Under the pieces are notes generated by a model, which was given only the letters and a program-made list of their open reading frames with translations, was not told where the DNA came from and did no database searches. 5,846 nt of DNA, from assembly GCA_017462145.1 (NCBI GenBank), contig JAFTRT010000197.1, positions 1-5,846 of the forward strand. Reading direction: 5' to 3'. Source of the stretch: Clostridia bacterium. GTDB taxonomy: Bacteria; Bacillota_A; Clostridia; Oscillospirales; CAG-272. Position 1 is the first letter of the stretch. Every line of letters begins with the position of its first letter. This document shows, piece after piece, positions 1 to 4,900 of the stretch. The position numbers and the translations under genes were made by a program.

Positions 1-265
1 GCATATCGTCAAAGGCATCCTTTGCCGTGATCATGAGAACGGGGGTGGTGTCTCCCGTATCCCGAAGGGTGCGGACCAGCTCATAGCCGTCCATAACGGG
101 CATCATAATGTCGGAAATGATAATATCAAAGAATTGTGTTTCCATGGCATCCAACGCCTCTTGTCCGTTGGAAACGCCCACAACGGAGTATCCGTTTTTG
201 GTCAGAACACGGGAAAACAGCTGGCGCAGATCCCGATCGTCCTCTGCGATCAATACCTGAAACAT
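1..265 (-). CDS. Response regulator, receiver domain (3' part missing)
   Basis: This is the N-terminal part of a two-component response regulator; the gene runs off the left edge after 88 codons. The translation begins MFQVLIAEDDRDLRQLF and shows the receiver (CheY-like) landmarks: the acidic cluster E8-D9-D10, the predicted phosphoacceptor D52 in IISDIMMPVMDGYE, and T80-A81 in VLMITAKD. The conserved lysine expected near residue 100 and the output domain lie outside the window. The wording around D52 and T80 resembles OmpR/PhoB-type regulators, but the DNA-binding domain is not visible, so the subfamily is inference. The start at 265 is well supported: AAAGGAGG at 278-271 sits five bases upstream, and a near-consensus promoter lies at 346-318. 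It is transcribed away from the lipoprotein gene. A partner sensor kinase, if adjacent, would be to the left. Confidence 0.93.
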   Translation of the reverse strand, partial: MFQVLIAEDDRDLRQLFSRVLTKNGYSVVGVSNGQEALDAMETQFFDIIISDIMMPVMDGYELVRTLRDTGDTTPVLMITAKDAFDDM

Positions 266-317
266 AGGTGCCTCCTTTTGCTTACTGATCATTTGTCGAG
301 AAAAAACGGTCAATGTC

Positions 318-346
318 ATTATAGCACATTTTTTTTAGGCCGTCAA
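318..346 (-). promoter_or_regulatory. Sigma-A promoter of the response regulator gene
   Basis: Read on the minus strand, TTGACG (346-341) and TATAAT (323-318) are separated by 17 bases, and TGC directly precedes the -10 box, making an extended -10. Transcription would start near 311 and give a leader of about 45 bases. It is back to back with the promoter at 391-419, with 44 bases between the two -35 boxes. Confidence 0.82.
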
Positions 347-390
347 CTACAAAAAAGTAAGGAGAGCGCAGGAGAAAAATTCGATTTGCC

Positions 391-419
391 TTGACATTTT
401 GCCGGGCAAGTGCTATAAT
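391..419 (+). promoter_or_regulatory. Perfect-consensus sigma-A promoter of the lipoprotein gene
   Basis: TTGACA (391-396) and TATAAT (414-419) are both exact consensus hexamers with the ideal 17-base spacer, and TGC before the -10 adds an extended -10 element. The start site would be near 426, giving a short leader of about 28 bases. The leader carries two ATACCAT copies (418-424 and 433-439), whose role, if any, is unknown. The sequence predicts strong expression unless a repressor acts here. Confidence 0.9.
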
Positions 420-453
420 ACCATTATATCAAATACCATGAGGAGAAGGTATC

Positions 454-1947
454 ATGAAAAAACTTACATTGATTTTACTGTCTTTGTTCCTTTGTATGAC
501 GTTGCTGTTGACCGGTTGTAATGTCGATCTTCCCGCAGGGGATGAGGACGAGACCACGACCGAAGCCGGAGGCAACGAGGAAGGCGAGACTACGACTGAG
601 GCCGGCGGCAATGAAAACGAGGGTGGCAATGAAAACGAGGGCGGCAATGAGAACAATCAGGCGGCTCAAGAGGAACAGGCCAAGAAGGATCTGGTCAATG
701 CTTTCAACAAGATCAATCTTTCCGAGTTCTTTGAGACGGTTTCCAACGACATGGGAGAGGTGGAACCGGTGACGGGTATTGACCCAGAGCTGGAGATGCA
801 GGCTGAGGTGATTGCCGCAGTGGGCACCGAATCCGTTGGATATCTGGCAGCGATCAAGGACGGCTTTGTTTACGTGTTGATGAATCAGAGCACCGGTGCG
901 CAGAGTCAGGCCGTTGGGGCATTTTCTCATGTAAAAAACAATAAGATGTACACCTATGTACCGGGAGCCGGAGTCGAGGTGACCGATCTGGCTGATATGT
1001 TTGCATCGGACATGGAGATGGATGAGGAAGCACTGAATGCTTATCTGGATATCCTGATGGAAATGAAGCTTCCCACCATGACCAACGACGATCTGACGGT
1101 CAAGGATGATATGCTGGTGTTGAACAACAGCTATTTTGTAAAGTTTGCTGAACTGAACATTCCCATTTTGGAGGATCTCTCTGGAGAGGAAGCTACAGAA
1201 CAGGAAACGGCAGAATTTTTGGAAGAGATCGAAGCAGGCTTGGAGGAGATCGAATTGGAGGTCGCCTTTGCCGCCCAGAACGGAAAGCTGACCAAGCTGT
1301 CCGTATCGGCTGTGATCGAGGGGGGCTCCGTTTCCGCTGTGATCGAGCTGACCGATGATGCCGAGAATCTCAAGAGCTTCGAGCTTACTGTCGAGGTTCC
1401 CCCCATCTACGATTTCGGCTATATGCCCAAGCAGACCTTCAAGATGGAAACCATTTTGGACGACGGTGCCGTTGAGGGAGCCAAGGTGACGGCTTGCATT
1501 GTTGTCTGTGGAATCTCTACCGGAGCGGAGAGCTCCAACTCTGCGACCGGTACCACGAATGAGACCTTCCTTGCTACTGCTTGCTATGAAAAGGTGACCT
1601 ACACTGCGGTGTATGATCAGAGAAGCACCACCCTTTGCAGCTTTGAGATGAAGACCGAGATTGATAAGATCTTCAAGGGAGAGGGACATTACGATCAGAC
1701 CACCAATGAGTACGTGATTGACAGTTTTGAGGATGTGACCGAGGCGGAAGAGGATGAGTGGGCCAATAACGTCCATGCTTCGATTGCTGTTACCAAAACG
1801 GGTCCCGATGAGTATAAGCTGACCGGTTCTGTCACCACCGACGGTGAGACGGCAACGCTGTCCGGCAACCTGTTCTTGAACGAAGCTCCCGATTTCCCCA
1901 CCACCATTCCCGCAGACTTTTTGACGTATATTGAAAATGATCAATAA
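454..1947 (+). CDS. Secreted lipoprotein of unknown function
   Basis: The 497-residue product starts with a lipoprotein signal peptide: K2-K3, a hydrophobic core, and the lipobox L19-T20-G21-C22, so Cys22 should be lipidated and the protein anchored on the outer face of the membrane. Residues 23-80 form a low-complexity acidic linker with ETTTEAGGNE and GNENEG repeats. The rest (about 80-497) alternates hydrophobic and polar residues in a beta-rich pattern, for example YLAAIKDGFVYVLMNQ and MLVLNNSYFVKFAEL, and has a Thr-rich C-terminal part. This layout is common among clostridial substrate-binding or LolA/LppX-like lipoproteins, but I recognise no family with certainty and assign no ligand. 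The start at 454 follows AGGAG (441-445) by eight bases. The gene appears monocistronic: its own consensus promoter lies upstream and a hairpin terminator follows 13 bases after the stop. It diverges from the response regulator gene and could belong to the same envelope-stress or sensing regulon, which is speculation. Confidence 0.9.
   Translation: MKKLTLILLSLFLCMTLLLTGCNVDLPAGDEDETTTEAGGNEEGETTTEAGGNENEGGNENEGGNENNQAAQEEQAKKDLVNAFNKINLSEFFETVSNDMGEVEPVTGIDPELEMQAEVIAAVGTESVGYLAAIKDGFVYVLMNQSTGAQSQAVGAFSHVKNNKMYTYVPGAGVEVTDLADMFASDMEMDEEALNAYLDILMEMKLPTMTNDDLTVKDDMLVLNNSYFVKFAELNIPILEDLSGEEATEQETAEFLEEIEAGLEEIELEVAFAAQNGKLTKLSVSAVIEGGSVSAVIELTDDAENLKSFELTVEVPPIYDFGYMPKQTFKMETILDDGAVEGAKVTACIVVCGISTGAESSNSATGTTNETFLATACYEKVTYTAVYDQRSTTLCSFEMKTEIDKIFKGEGHYDQTTNEYVIDSFEDVTEAEEDEWANNVHASIAVTKTGPDEYKLTGSVTTDGETATLSGNLFLNEAPDFPTTIPADFLTYIENDQ
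550..660 (+). repeat. In-frame tandem repeats coding the lipoprotein linker
   Basis: Two 36-base units (550-585 and 586-621) encode ETTTEAGGNEEG and ETTTEAGGNENE, with many silent differences between them. They run into three 18-base units (607-624, 625-642, 643-660) encoding GNENEG, GNENEG and GNENNQ; the first two differ at a single base. All unit lengths are multiples of three, so gain or loss of copies keeps the frame. The encoded stretch is a flexible acidic tether just after the lipidated Cys22. Confidence 0.88.
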
Positions 1948-1960
1948 GGGAAAATCGAAA

Positions 1961-1994
1961 AAGCCGCACGGCCTGCTTGCAGGCCGTGCGGCTT
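1961..1994. terminator. Bidirectional intrinsic terminator between convergent genes
   Basis: A perfect 15-base-pair stem (arms 1961-1975 and 1980-1994) closes a four-base loop and contains the GC-rich core GCCGCACGGCCTG. On the plus strand it is followed by a short T-rich stretch (TTTGTTG). On the minus strand the tail is better (TTTTTCGATTTT). It lies between the lipoprotein stop (1947) and the stop of the convergent small membrane protein (2024), so it probably serves both. Confidence 0.9.
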
Positions 1995-2023
1995 TGTTGA
2001 TTGGTAGAAATTTAAGCAATGTT

Positions 2024-2347
2024 TTAAGAAGGGTTGGTTTTGCTTTGCCCCCTACCAGCCGCAATCTGATCCAGCCGTCGGTTGCGAATATAAAGAATGA
2101 GATCGACACTGACCATCAAAAGGTTGAGAATATAGAAGCAAAGGACATACCATTTTTGACTGAATTGCATCCTATAGGTATCATTGAGCAACTTGGATGT
2201 GATTCCCGCAAGGTAGCCGAATATGATCAGCAACAAAAAGCCCAGACTTTTGCCTTTTGCAGTTCTGGCCCGATAAGATTTTAGAACATTCAGTGGCCAC
2301 GATGCGCCAAAGCTGATCAGCATGATAATCTCAAATAATTCTGCCAT
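2024..2347 (-). CDS. Small PQ-loop/SemiSWEET-like membrane protein
   Basis: The 107-residue product has three predicted membrane helices: about 4-22, 35-54 and 66-87. After helix 1 it reads FGASWPLNVLKSYRARTAKG, with W17-P18 in place of the classical Pro-Gln pair, then KSLGFLLLI, the pattern of PQ-loop/SemiSWEET half-transporters, which have three helices and work as dimers. Characterised SemiSWEETs move sugars, but many short clostridial relatives are untested, so the substrate here is unknown. I chose the ATG at 2347 because GGAG (2357-2354) lies six bases upstream and the protein then begins MAELFEIIMLIS, right at helix 1. An ATG at 2368 and a GTG at 2398 are in frame but have weaker upstream signals, and the GTG would overlap the predicted -10 box. 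The C-terminal tail is basic and probably cytoplasmic. It has its own promoter and ends at the shared terminator, so it is probably monocistronic. Confidence 0.8.
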   Translation of the reverse strand: MAELFEIIMLISFGASWPLNVLKSYRARTAKGKSLGFLLLIIFGYLAGITSKLLNDTYRMQFSQKWYVLCFYILNLLMVSVDLILYIRNRRLDQIAAGRGQSKTNPS

Positions 2348-2388
2348 GGTATTCTCCGTATGATTCATAGAATTTTCCGTTCCGAAGT

Positions 2389-2417
2389 AGTTTATCACAA
2401 GCGTTCGATTTTGTCAA
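2389..2417 (-). promoter_or_regulatory. Likely promoter of the SemiSWEET-like gene
   Basis: On the minus strand, TTGACA (2417-2412) is followed after 17 bases by TAAACT (2394-2389), a four-of-six match preceded by TGA as an extended -10. Transcription would begin near 2382, about 35 bases before the chosen ATG at 2347. This position argues against the in-frame GTG at 2398 as start. Confidence 0.65.
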
Positions 2418-2463
2418 GCCAAATCTGTTATATCAGCAGAGCAATCTGTTTGACTACGCAAAC

Positions 2464-2493
2464 GAATCCAACGGCAAGCGTTGGAGGGGATTC
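2464..2493. other. Small nested inverted repeat of unknown role
   Basis: TCCAACG (2467-2473) pairs with CGTTGGA (2479-2485) around a five-base loop. An outer pair, GAATCC (2464-2469) and GGATTC (2488-2493), offers an alternative fold. It lies downstream of the tRNA-Ala hairpin on the minus strand, without a good U-tract. It could be a weak second terminator or a processing structure; no function is shown. The rest of 2418-2511 holds nothing I can support. Confidence 0.4.
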
Positions 2494-2511
2494 TCATGGC
2501 AACGATCAATC

Positions 2512-2554
2512 AAACCCAAAGAACCACCGTCTTTGACGGTGGTTCTTTGGGTTT
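2512..2554 (-). terminator. Long hairpin abutting tRNA-Ala, probable terminator
   Basis: The arms 2512-2531 and 2535-2554 form a perfect 20-base-pair stem with a three-base loop. Read in the tRNA direction the inner stem is AGAACCACCGTC with its complement, followed by TTTGGGTTTGATT, so the U-tract is split and partly inside the stem. Its first base is the A of the tRNA-Ala CCA end. It most likely ends the tRNA transcript, although the poor U-tract leaves an RNase processing stem possible. Confidence 0.68.
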
Positions 2555-2629
2555 GGTGGAGCATAGGGGATTCGAACCCCTGACCCCAACACTGCCAGTG
2601 TTGTGCGCTCCCAACTGCGCTAATGCCCC
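2554..2629 (-). tRNA. tRNA-Ala(GGC)
   Basis: The minus strand folds as a complete tRNA of 73 bases plus encoded CCA (2556-2554). Acceptor GGGGCAT pairs with ATGCTCC and includes G3-U70, the identity pair read by alanyl-tRNA synthetase. The D arm is GCGC/GCGC, the anticodon stem is CAACA/TGTTG with loop CTGGCAG, so the anticodon is GGC (reads GCC and GCU). The T arm is AGGGG/CCCCT with loop TTCGAAT, and the discriminator is A73. It is the second tRNA of a tandem pair and lies eight bases after the hairpin that follows tRNA-Arg; no separate promoter is visible. Confidence 0.96.
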
Positions 2630-2637
2630 TTTGTTTC

Positions 2638-2668
2638 AAAAAAGCGCTTCCCTTGGAAGCGCTTTTTT
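2638..2668 (-). terminator. Terminator-like hairpin between the two tRNA genes
   Basis: GCGCTTCC (2644-2651) pairs with GGAAGCGC (2655-2662) around a three-base loop, and flanking A6 (2638-2643) and T6 (2663-2668) can extend the stem to 14 pairs. In the tRNA direction it ends in six Ts, the classic form of an intrinsic terminator. It begins at the last base of the tRNA-Arg CCA and ends eight bases before tRNA-Ala, so it would block the second tRNA unless it is leaky or acts in processing. Confidence 0.78.
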
Positions 2669-2744
2669 GGCACGCCGTAAGGGATTCGAACCCCCGACCT
2701 TTTGGTTCGTAGCCAAACACTCTATCCAGCTGAGCTAACGGCGC
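2668..2744 (-). tRNA. tRNA-Arg(ACG)
   Basis: The minus strand gives a full cloverleaf of 74 bases plus encoded CCA (2670-2668). Acceptor GCGCCGT pairs with ACGGCGT, the D arm is GCTC/GAGT, and the anticodon stem TTTGG/CCAAA holds the loop CTACGAA, so the anticodon is ACG. By analogy with other bacteria A34 would be converted to inosine by TadA to read CGU, CGC and CGA. The T loop is TTCGAAT and the discriminator is G73. The fold has several wobble pairs: G1-U72 at the acceptor tip, a G-U in the D stem, and two adjacent G-U pairs at the outer end of the T stem (GGGGG/CCCTT). All conserved bases are present, so I consider it functional. It is the first tRNA after the promoter at 2808-2780. Confidence 0.95.
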
Positions 2745-2779
2745 AAATCCGCACACGAGCTTTTCTCGCGTACTTGCAT

Positions 2780-2808
2780 ATTTTATCACATCTTCTTCGG
2801 TTTGTCAA
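2780..2808 (-). promoter_or_regulatory. Promoter of the tRNA-Arg/tRNA-Ala unit
   Basis: On the minus strand TTGACA (2808-2803), a 17-base spacer and TAAAAT (2785-2780) form a near-perfect sigma-A promoter with TGA as an extended -10. The start would be near 2773, about 29 bases before the 5' end of tRNA-Arg. No comparable promoter is visible directly before tRNA-Ala. The space between the promoter and the upstream gene's stop (2850) shows no clear hairpin terminator. Confidence 0.82.
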
Positions 2809-2849
2809 TAGCTTTTTGGAAAGTTTTGTGAGGAATTTTTTGCCGCCTG

Positions 2850-3722
2850 CTATCCTTGTTCTCCCACCTGCTTCGGACCCAGCCATTGCCCCAAGCGTCG
2901 GCAGGTTCGCTCTGACAAGGGATTGCTCCAAACAAGGCCGCTCCACCCGTTTTCACCTGCCCATTCGGGCTTTCGATCTGCGGAAAGCTCCGGCTCCCAC
3001 AAATAGGTCTCTCTTTGCTCCTCGGATAATCGAAGTGCCAATCGCTGCTCCAGCTCCCGTTGCAGCTCCTCACTGCGTTTTCCTCGCTCCTTTCCTCCAA
3101 GCAGCGCAAACAGGCGGGGAATATGGAAGCAAAGAATATCCAAGCCCCTTGGCAGTGCGTCCGAAAAGGCGGTCAGAGGCGTGTCCAAAAGGATTCCCTT
3201 TTTGGGATATCCGTTAAATTCTCTGGCTTCCTCCGAAAGCTCGCAAAAAGCACGGTGCCCCAGTGCCACCAATCGTTCCGCCTGGTAAGGGGTTTCAACT
3301 TGATGCCAGAGCAGGGATAGAGGGGTATAAACCGCTCCTCGATAGATCCCCCGCAGAAGATTGAGCAGTGTTTCTTCCTCCTCTCTGGCTGACAACATAA
3401 GAAGAATGGGGCGGTTACGAGCCGCCTCTGCCCAATCGCAGACCTGCTCAAAGCAGGACTCCTCCGTTTGCAGTGTATCCAGGGTGTGCAAACAGCCGTC
3501 CGCCGAAAAAGGTGCGGACAGAGCGGCATCGGGAGACAGATACAGCTTCAGCTGTCGTTCCCCCTGCACAAACAAATGGCGGGCAATGGGGGCATCCTCA
3601 CGGGTTTGCCTCTCTACGCAGTGGATCAGGGTATTCAGCCGTTTCAGATCGGGAGAGGGGGAAAATCCGATTTCGTGGGAGCGAAACTCACGTTCCGTTT
3701 GACGGGGTTCTTGATAAAGCAT
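2850..3722 (-). CDS. Uncharacterised protein, possible degenerate PTS enzyme I-like TIM barrel
   Basis: The 290-residue product has no signal peptide or membrane helix and should be cytoplasmic. I see a remote resemblance, in the right order, to the C-terminal PEP-binding barrel of PTS enzyme I (PtsI) and PEP-utilising enzymes. Residues 74-93 (DGCLHTLDTLQTEESCFEQ) match the family's LLRTEFLFMD...LPTEEEQF region; 122-138 (LLRGIYRGAVYTPLSLL) match LRAILRAS...LRIMFPM; 166-180 (GILLDTPLTAFSDAL) match GVMVETPAAA; and 184-194 (LDILCFHIPRL) match VDFFSIGTNDL. The catalytic features are not kept: the RTE arginine is His79 and the GTND core reads HIPR. If related, it is unlikely to transfer phosphate and may be a binding or regulatory relative. 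The phospho-His and HPr-binding domains of PtsI are absent. The start at 3722 has GGAGGG (3735-3730) seven bases upstream. It follows the AraC-type gene by 62 bases and may be co-transcribed with it. The gene call is firm; the homology is inference from reading motifs by eye. Confidence 0.78.
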   Translation of the reverse strand: MLYQEPRQTEREFRSHEIGFSPSPDLKRLNTLIHCVERQTREDAPIARHLFVQGERQLKLYLSPDAALSAPFSADGCLHTLDTLQTEESCFEQVCDWAEAARNRPILLMLSAREEEETLLNLLRGIYRGAVYTPLSLLWHQVETPYQAERLVALGHRAFCELSEEAREFNGYPKKGILLDTPLTAFSDALPRGLDILCFHIPRLFALLGGKERGKRSEELQRELEQRLALRLSEEQRETYLWEPELSADRKPEWAGENGWSGLVWSNPLSERTCRRLGQWLGPKQVGEQG

Positions 3723-3728
3723 AACGAT

Positions 3729-3774
3729 GCCCTCCGTTGCGTAATCACCGAATAGTGTATCCGAAACGGAGGGC
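3729..3774 (-). promoter_or_regulatory. Hairpin masking the Shine-Dalgarno of the PTS-like gene
   Basis: GCCCTCCGTT (3729-3738) and AACGGAGGGC (3765-3774) form a perfect ten-base-pair stem with a 26-base loop. In the minus-strand transcript the 3' arm contains GGAGGG (3735-3730), the ribosome binding site for the start at 3722, so folding would hide it. No U-tract follows the stem, which argues against a terminator. The structure could lower translation of the second gene or make it depend on an anti-folding factor or on ribosomes finishing the AraC gene. Confidence 0.6.
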
Positions 3775-3784
3775 TCTTATGTAA

Positions 3785-4690
3785 TCAACGATCTGATTCA
3801 GGATATTCCAGCATACTGCGCACGCTTTTGGTATAGGCCAGCGGAGACATGCCGCAATTTCGTTTGAAAGCGGCGGAAAAATGGTGTACGGAGCAAAAAC
3901 CGCAGAGAGAAGCAATCTCGGTGCAGGAGGTATGTCCGCCTCGCAACAGCTCCTTGGCACGGTCGATGCGGAGATTCATCAGATACTCCATGGTTCCCAT
4001 GCCGAAATTGCGGCGAAAGAGAGCCTTGAGGGTGGTTGGACTGACCGAAAAATGTGCCGTCAGAACGGAAAAGGACAGTTTTTCGGTGAGGTGCTCTCGC
4101 ATATAGGCGGTGATCTCCTGCACCAAGGGATCCTCTTTCCGTTGCGTGGGGAGCTGGGGAAAGCTATCTCGGAGCTTGGATTGTCGAATGAGATGAATGA
4201 AAAGAAGCTCCAGATAATTTTGAATGACCTGCTCGGAGGCGAAGAGATCGGATTGCTCCTTTCGGATCAATTGCGCATCGTAAACCAAGCCTTGAGGGTT
4301 GCAGAAGCAGGACTTAGCCTCCCGTAGGATGGAAAACAGGGCATCGGTGACATAAGTGTCGGCCTTGATGATGGAATCCGACACGGCGTACAGCTCCTTG
4401 GAGTCCGAATAGAAGCTGACGATCACCGAGTTGGCAGCCTGACGATTGCAGACGTGAACATTGTGAAATTGCCCGGGACGGTGTAAAAAGGCCTCGCCGC
4501 AAGATAAAAACAGGTCGTATTGATCGACGGTGATCTTCAGCTTTCCTTTGTCGCAAAAGATCAGTTCCCAAAAATCATGGGATTCCCCCGGGTAGTGAAA
4601 ATCGGCGGAATATTCAAAATAATGAATGGAGACAACCTGTGCCAGCCGAAAGCTTCGTGTCAGCTCGGTGGCCACGTATTGAATGGACAT
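3785..4690 (-). CDS. AraC-family transcriptional regulator
   Basis: The 301-residue protein has the two-part AraC layout. An N-terminal cupin-type sensing domain (about 20-150) includes HYPGESHDFWELIFCDKGKL near 32-51 and the following beta strands with P72-G73. A C-terminal DNA-binding domain (about 188-292) has two helix-turn-helix units: one around 205-230 (LSFSVLTAHFSVSPTTLKAL) and a second around 255-287 (EIASLCGFCSVHHFSAAFKR, then GMSPLAY), with the family's G264-F265, F271, F275 and P283. Such proteins usually bind a small molecule, often a sugar, and activate nearby genes. It diverges from nagB and precedes the PTS-like gene on the same strand, so either is a candidate target; this is inference from position. 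The start at 4690 is the only reasonable one, but the Shine-Dalgarno is poor (AAAAAGG runs straight into the ATG), and a five-pair GCCGC/GCGGC hairpin (4701-4715) precedes it, so translation may be weak. Confidence 0.92.
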   Translation of the reverse strand: MSIQYVATELTRSFRLAQVVSIHYFEYSADFHYPGESHDFWELIFCDKGKLKITVDQYDLFLSCGEAFLHRPGQFHNVHVCNRQAANSVIVSFYSDSKELYAVSDSIIKADTYVTDALFSILREAKSCFCNPQGLVYDAQLIRKEQSDLFASEQVIQNYLELLFIHLIRQSKLRDSFPQLPTQRKEDPLVQEITAYMREHLTEKLSFSVLTAHFSVSPTTLKALFRRNFGMGTMEYLMNLRIDRAKELLRGGHTSCTEIASLCGFCSVHHFSAAFKRNCGMSPLAYTKSVRSMLEYPESDR

Positions 4691-4752
4691 CCTTTTTCTC
4701 GCCGCACACAGCGGCTTCCCCTTTTTTGATAGTTGTGTTACCGGACAAAACC

Positions 4753-4780
4753 ATTATAGCATTTTTTCAAAAAAAGTCAA
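4753..4780 (-). promoter_or_regulatory. Promoter of the AraC-family gene
   Basis: On the minus strand TTGACT (4780-4775) and TATAAT (4758-4753) are 16 bases apart, with TGC before the -10 as an extended element. Transcription would start near 4746, giving a leader of about 56 bases. It is divergent from the nagB promoter, and 52 bases separate the two -35 boxes. Confidence 0.78.
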
Positions 4781-4832
4781 TTATTTTTCTGAAAAAGCTA
4801 CCAAACATGCAAAAAATATGTCTGTTCGGTTA

Positions 4833-4861
4833 AAGACAAACCGTTTTTTTTGTGGTATAAT
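4833..4861 (+). promoter_or_regulatory. Promoter of nagB with overlapping inverted repeats
   Basis: AAGACA (4833-4838), a 17-base spacer and TATAAT (4856-4861) form a sigma-A promoter with TGG as an extended -10. Two small inverted repeats overlap the weak -35: CGGTT/AACCG (4827-4831, 4839-4843) and TGTCT/AGACA (4819-4823, 4834-4838). A weak -35 with symmetry over it is the usual setting for an activator or repressor site, but neither repeat matches an operator I can name with confidence. Confidence 0.72.
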
Positions 4862-4900
4862 ATATAGGTGCGAAGTGTGCAAAGACGAAAGGAGAACACC

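Noticed and set aside
134..394. Plus-strand open frame of 86 codons opposite the response regulator
   Set aside because: It overlaps the receiver domain coding sequence and both divergent promoters and has no family resemblance.
475..2109. A 544-codon open frame on the minus strand opposite the lipoprotein gene
   Set aside because: Its codons are exact complements of the lipoprotein codons. It stays open because the sense gene avoids TTA, CTA and TCA codons after the signal peptide. The product has no recognisable domain, runs through the terminator hairpin, and overlaps a clearly real lipoprotein gene.
2454..2789. Open frames on both strands across the tRNA pair, one with a GGAGGGG-like site before the ATG at 2496
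   Set aside because: The translations are the typical spurious readings of tRNA T arms and anticodon arms (GFESP, GFEPLTP). They cross two perfect cloverleaf genes and their hairpins, and no promoter with a -10 box precedes the plus-strand ATG.
3881..4327. Plus-strand open frame of 148 codons within the AraC gene
   Set aside because: It is antisense to the well-matched AraC coding sequence and shows no ribosome binding site or recognisable domain.
4868..4900. Upstream GTG start that would lengthen NagB by 11 residues
   Set aside because: The GTG lies only a few bases after the -10 box, has no ribosome binding site, and the extra residues are not part of the family. The ATG at 4901 has an ideal site and gives the usual length.
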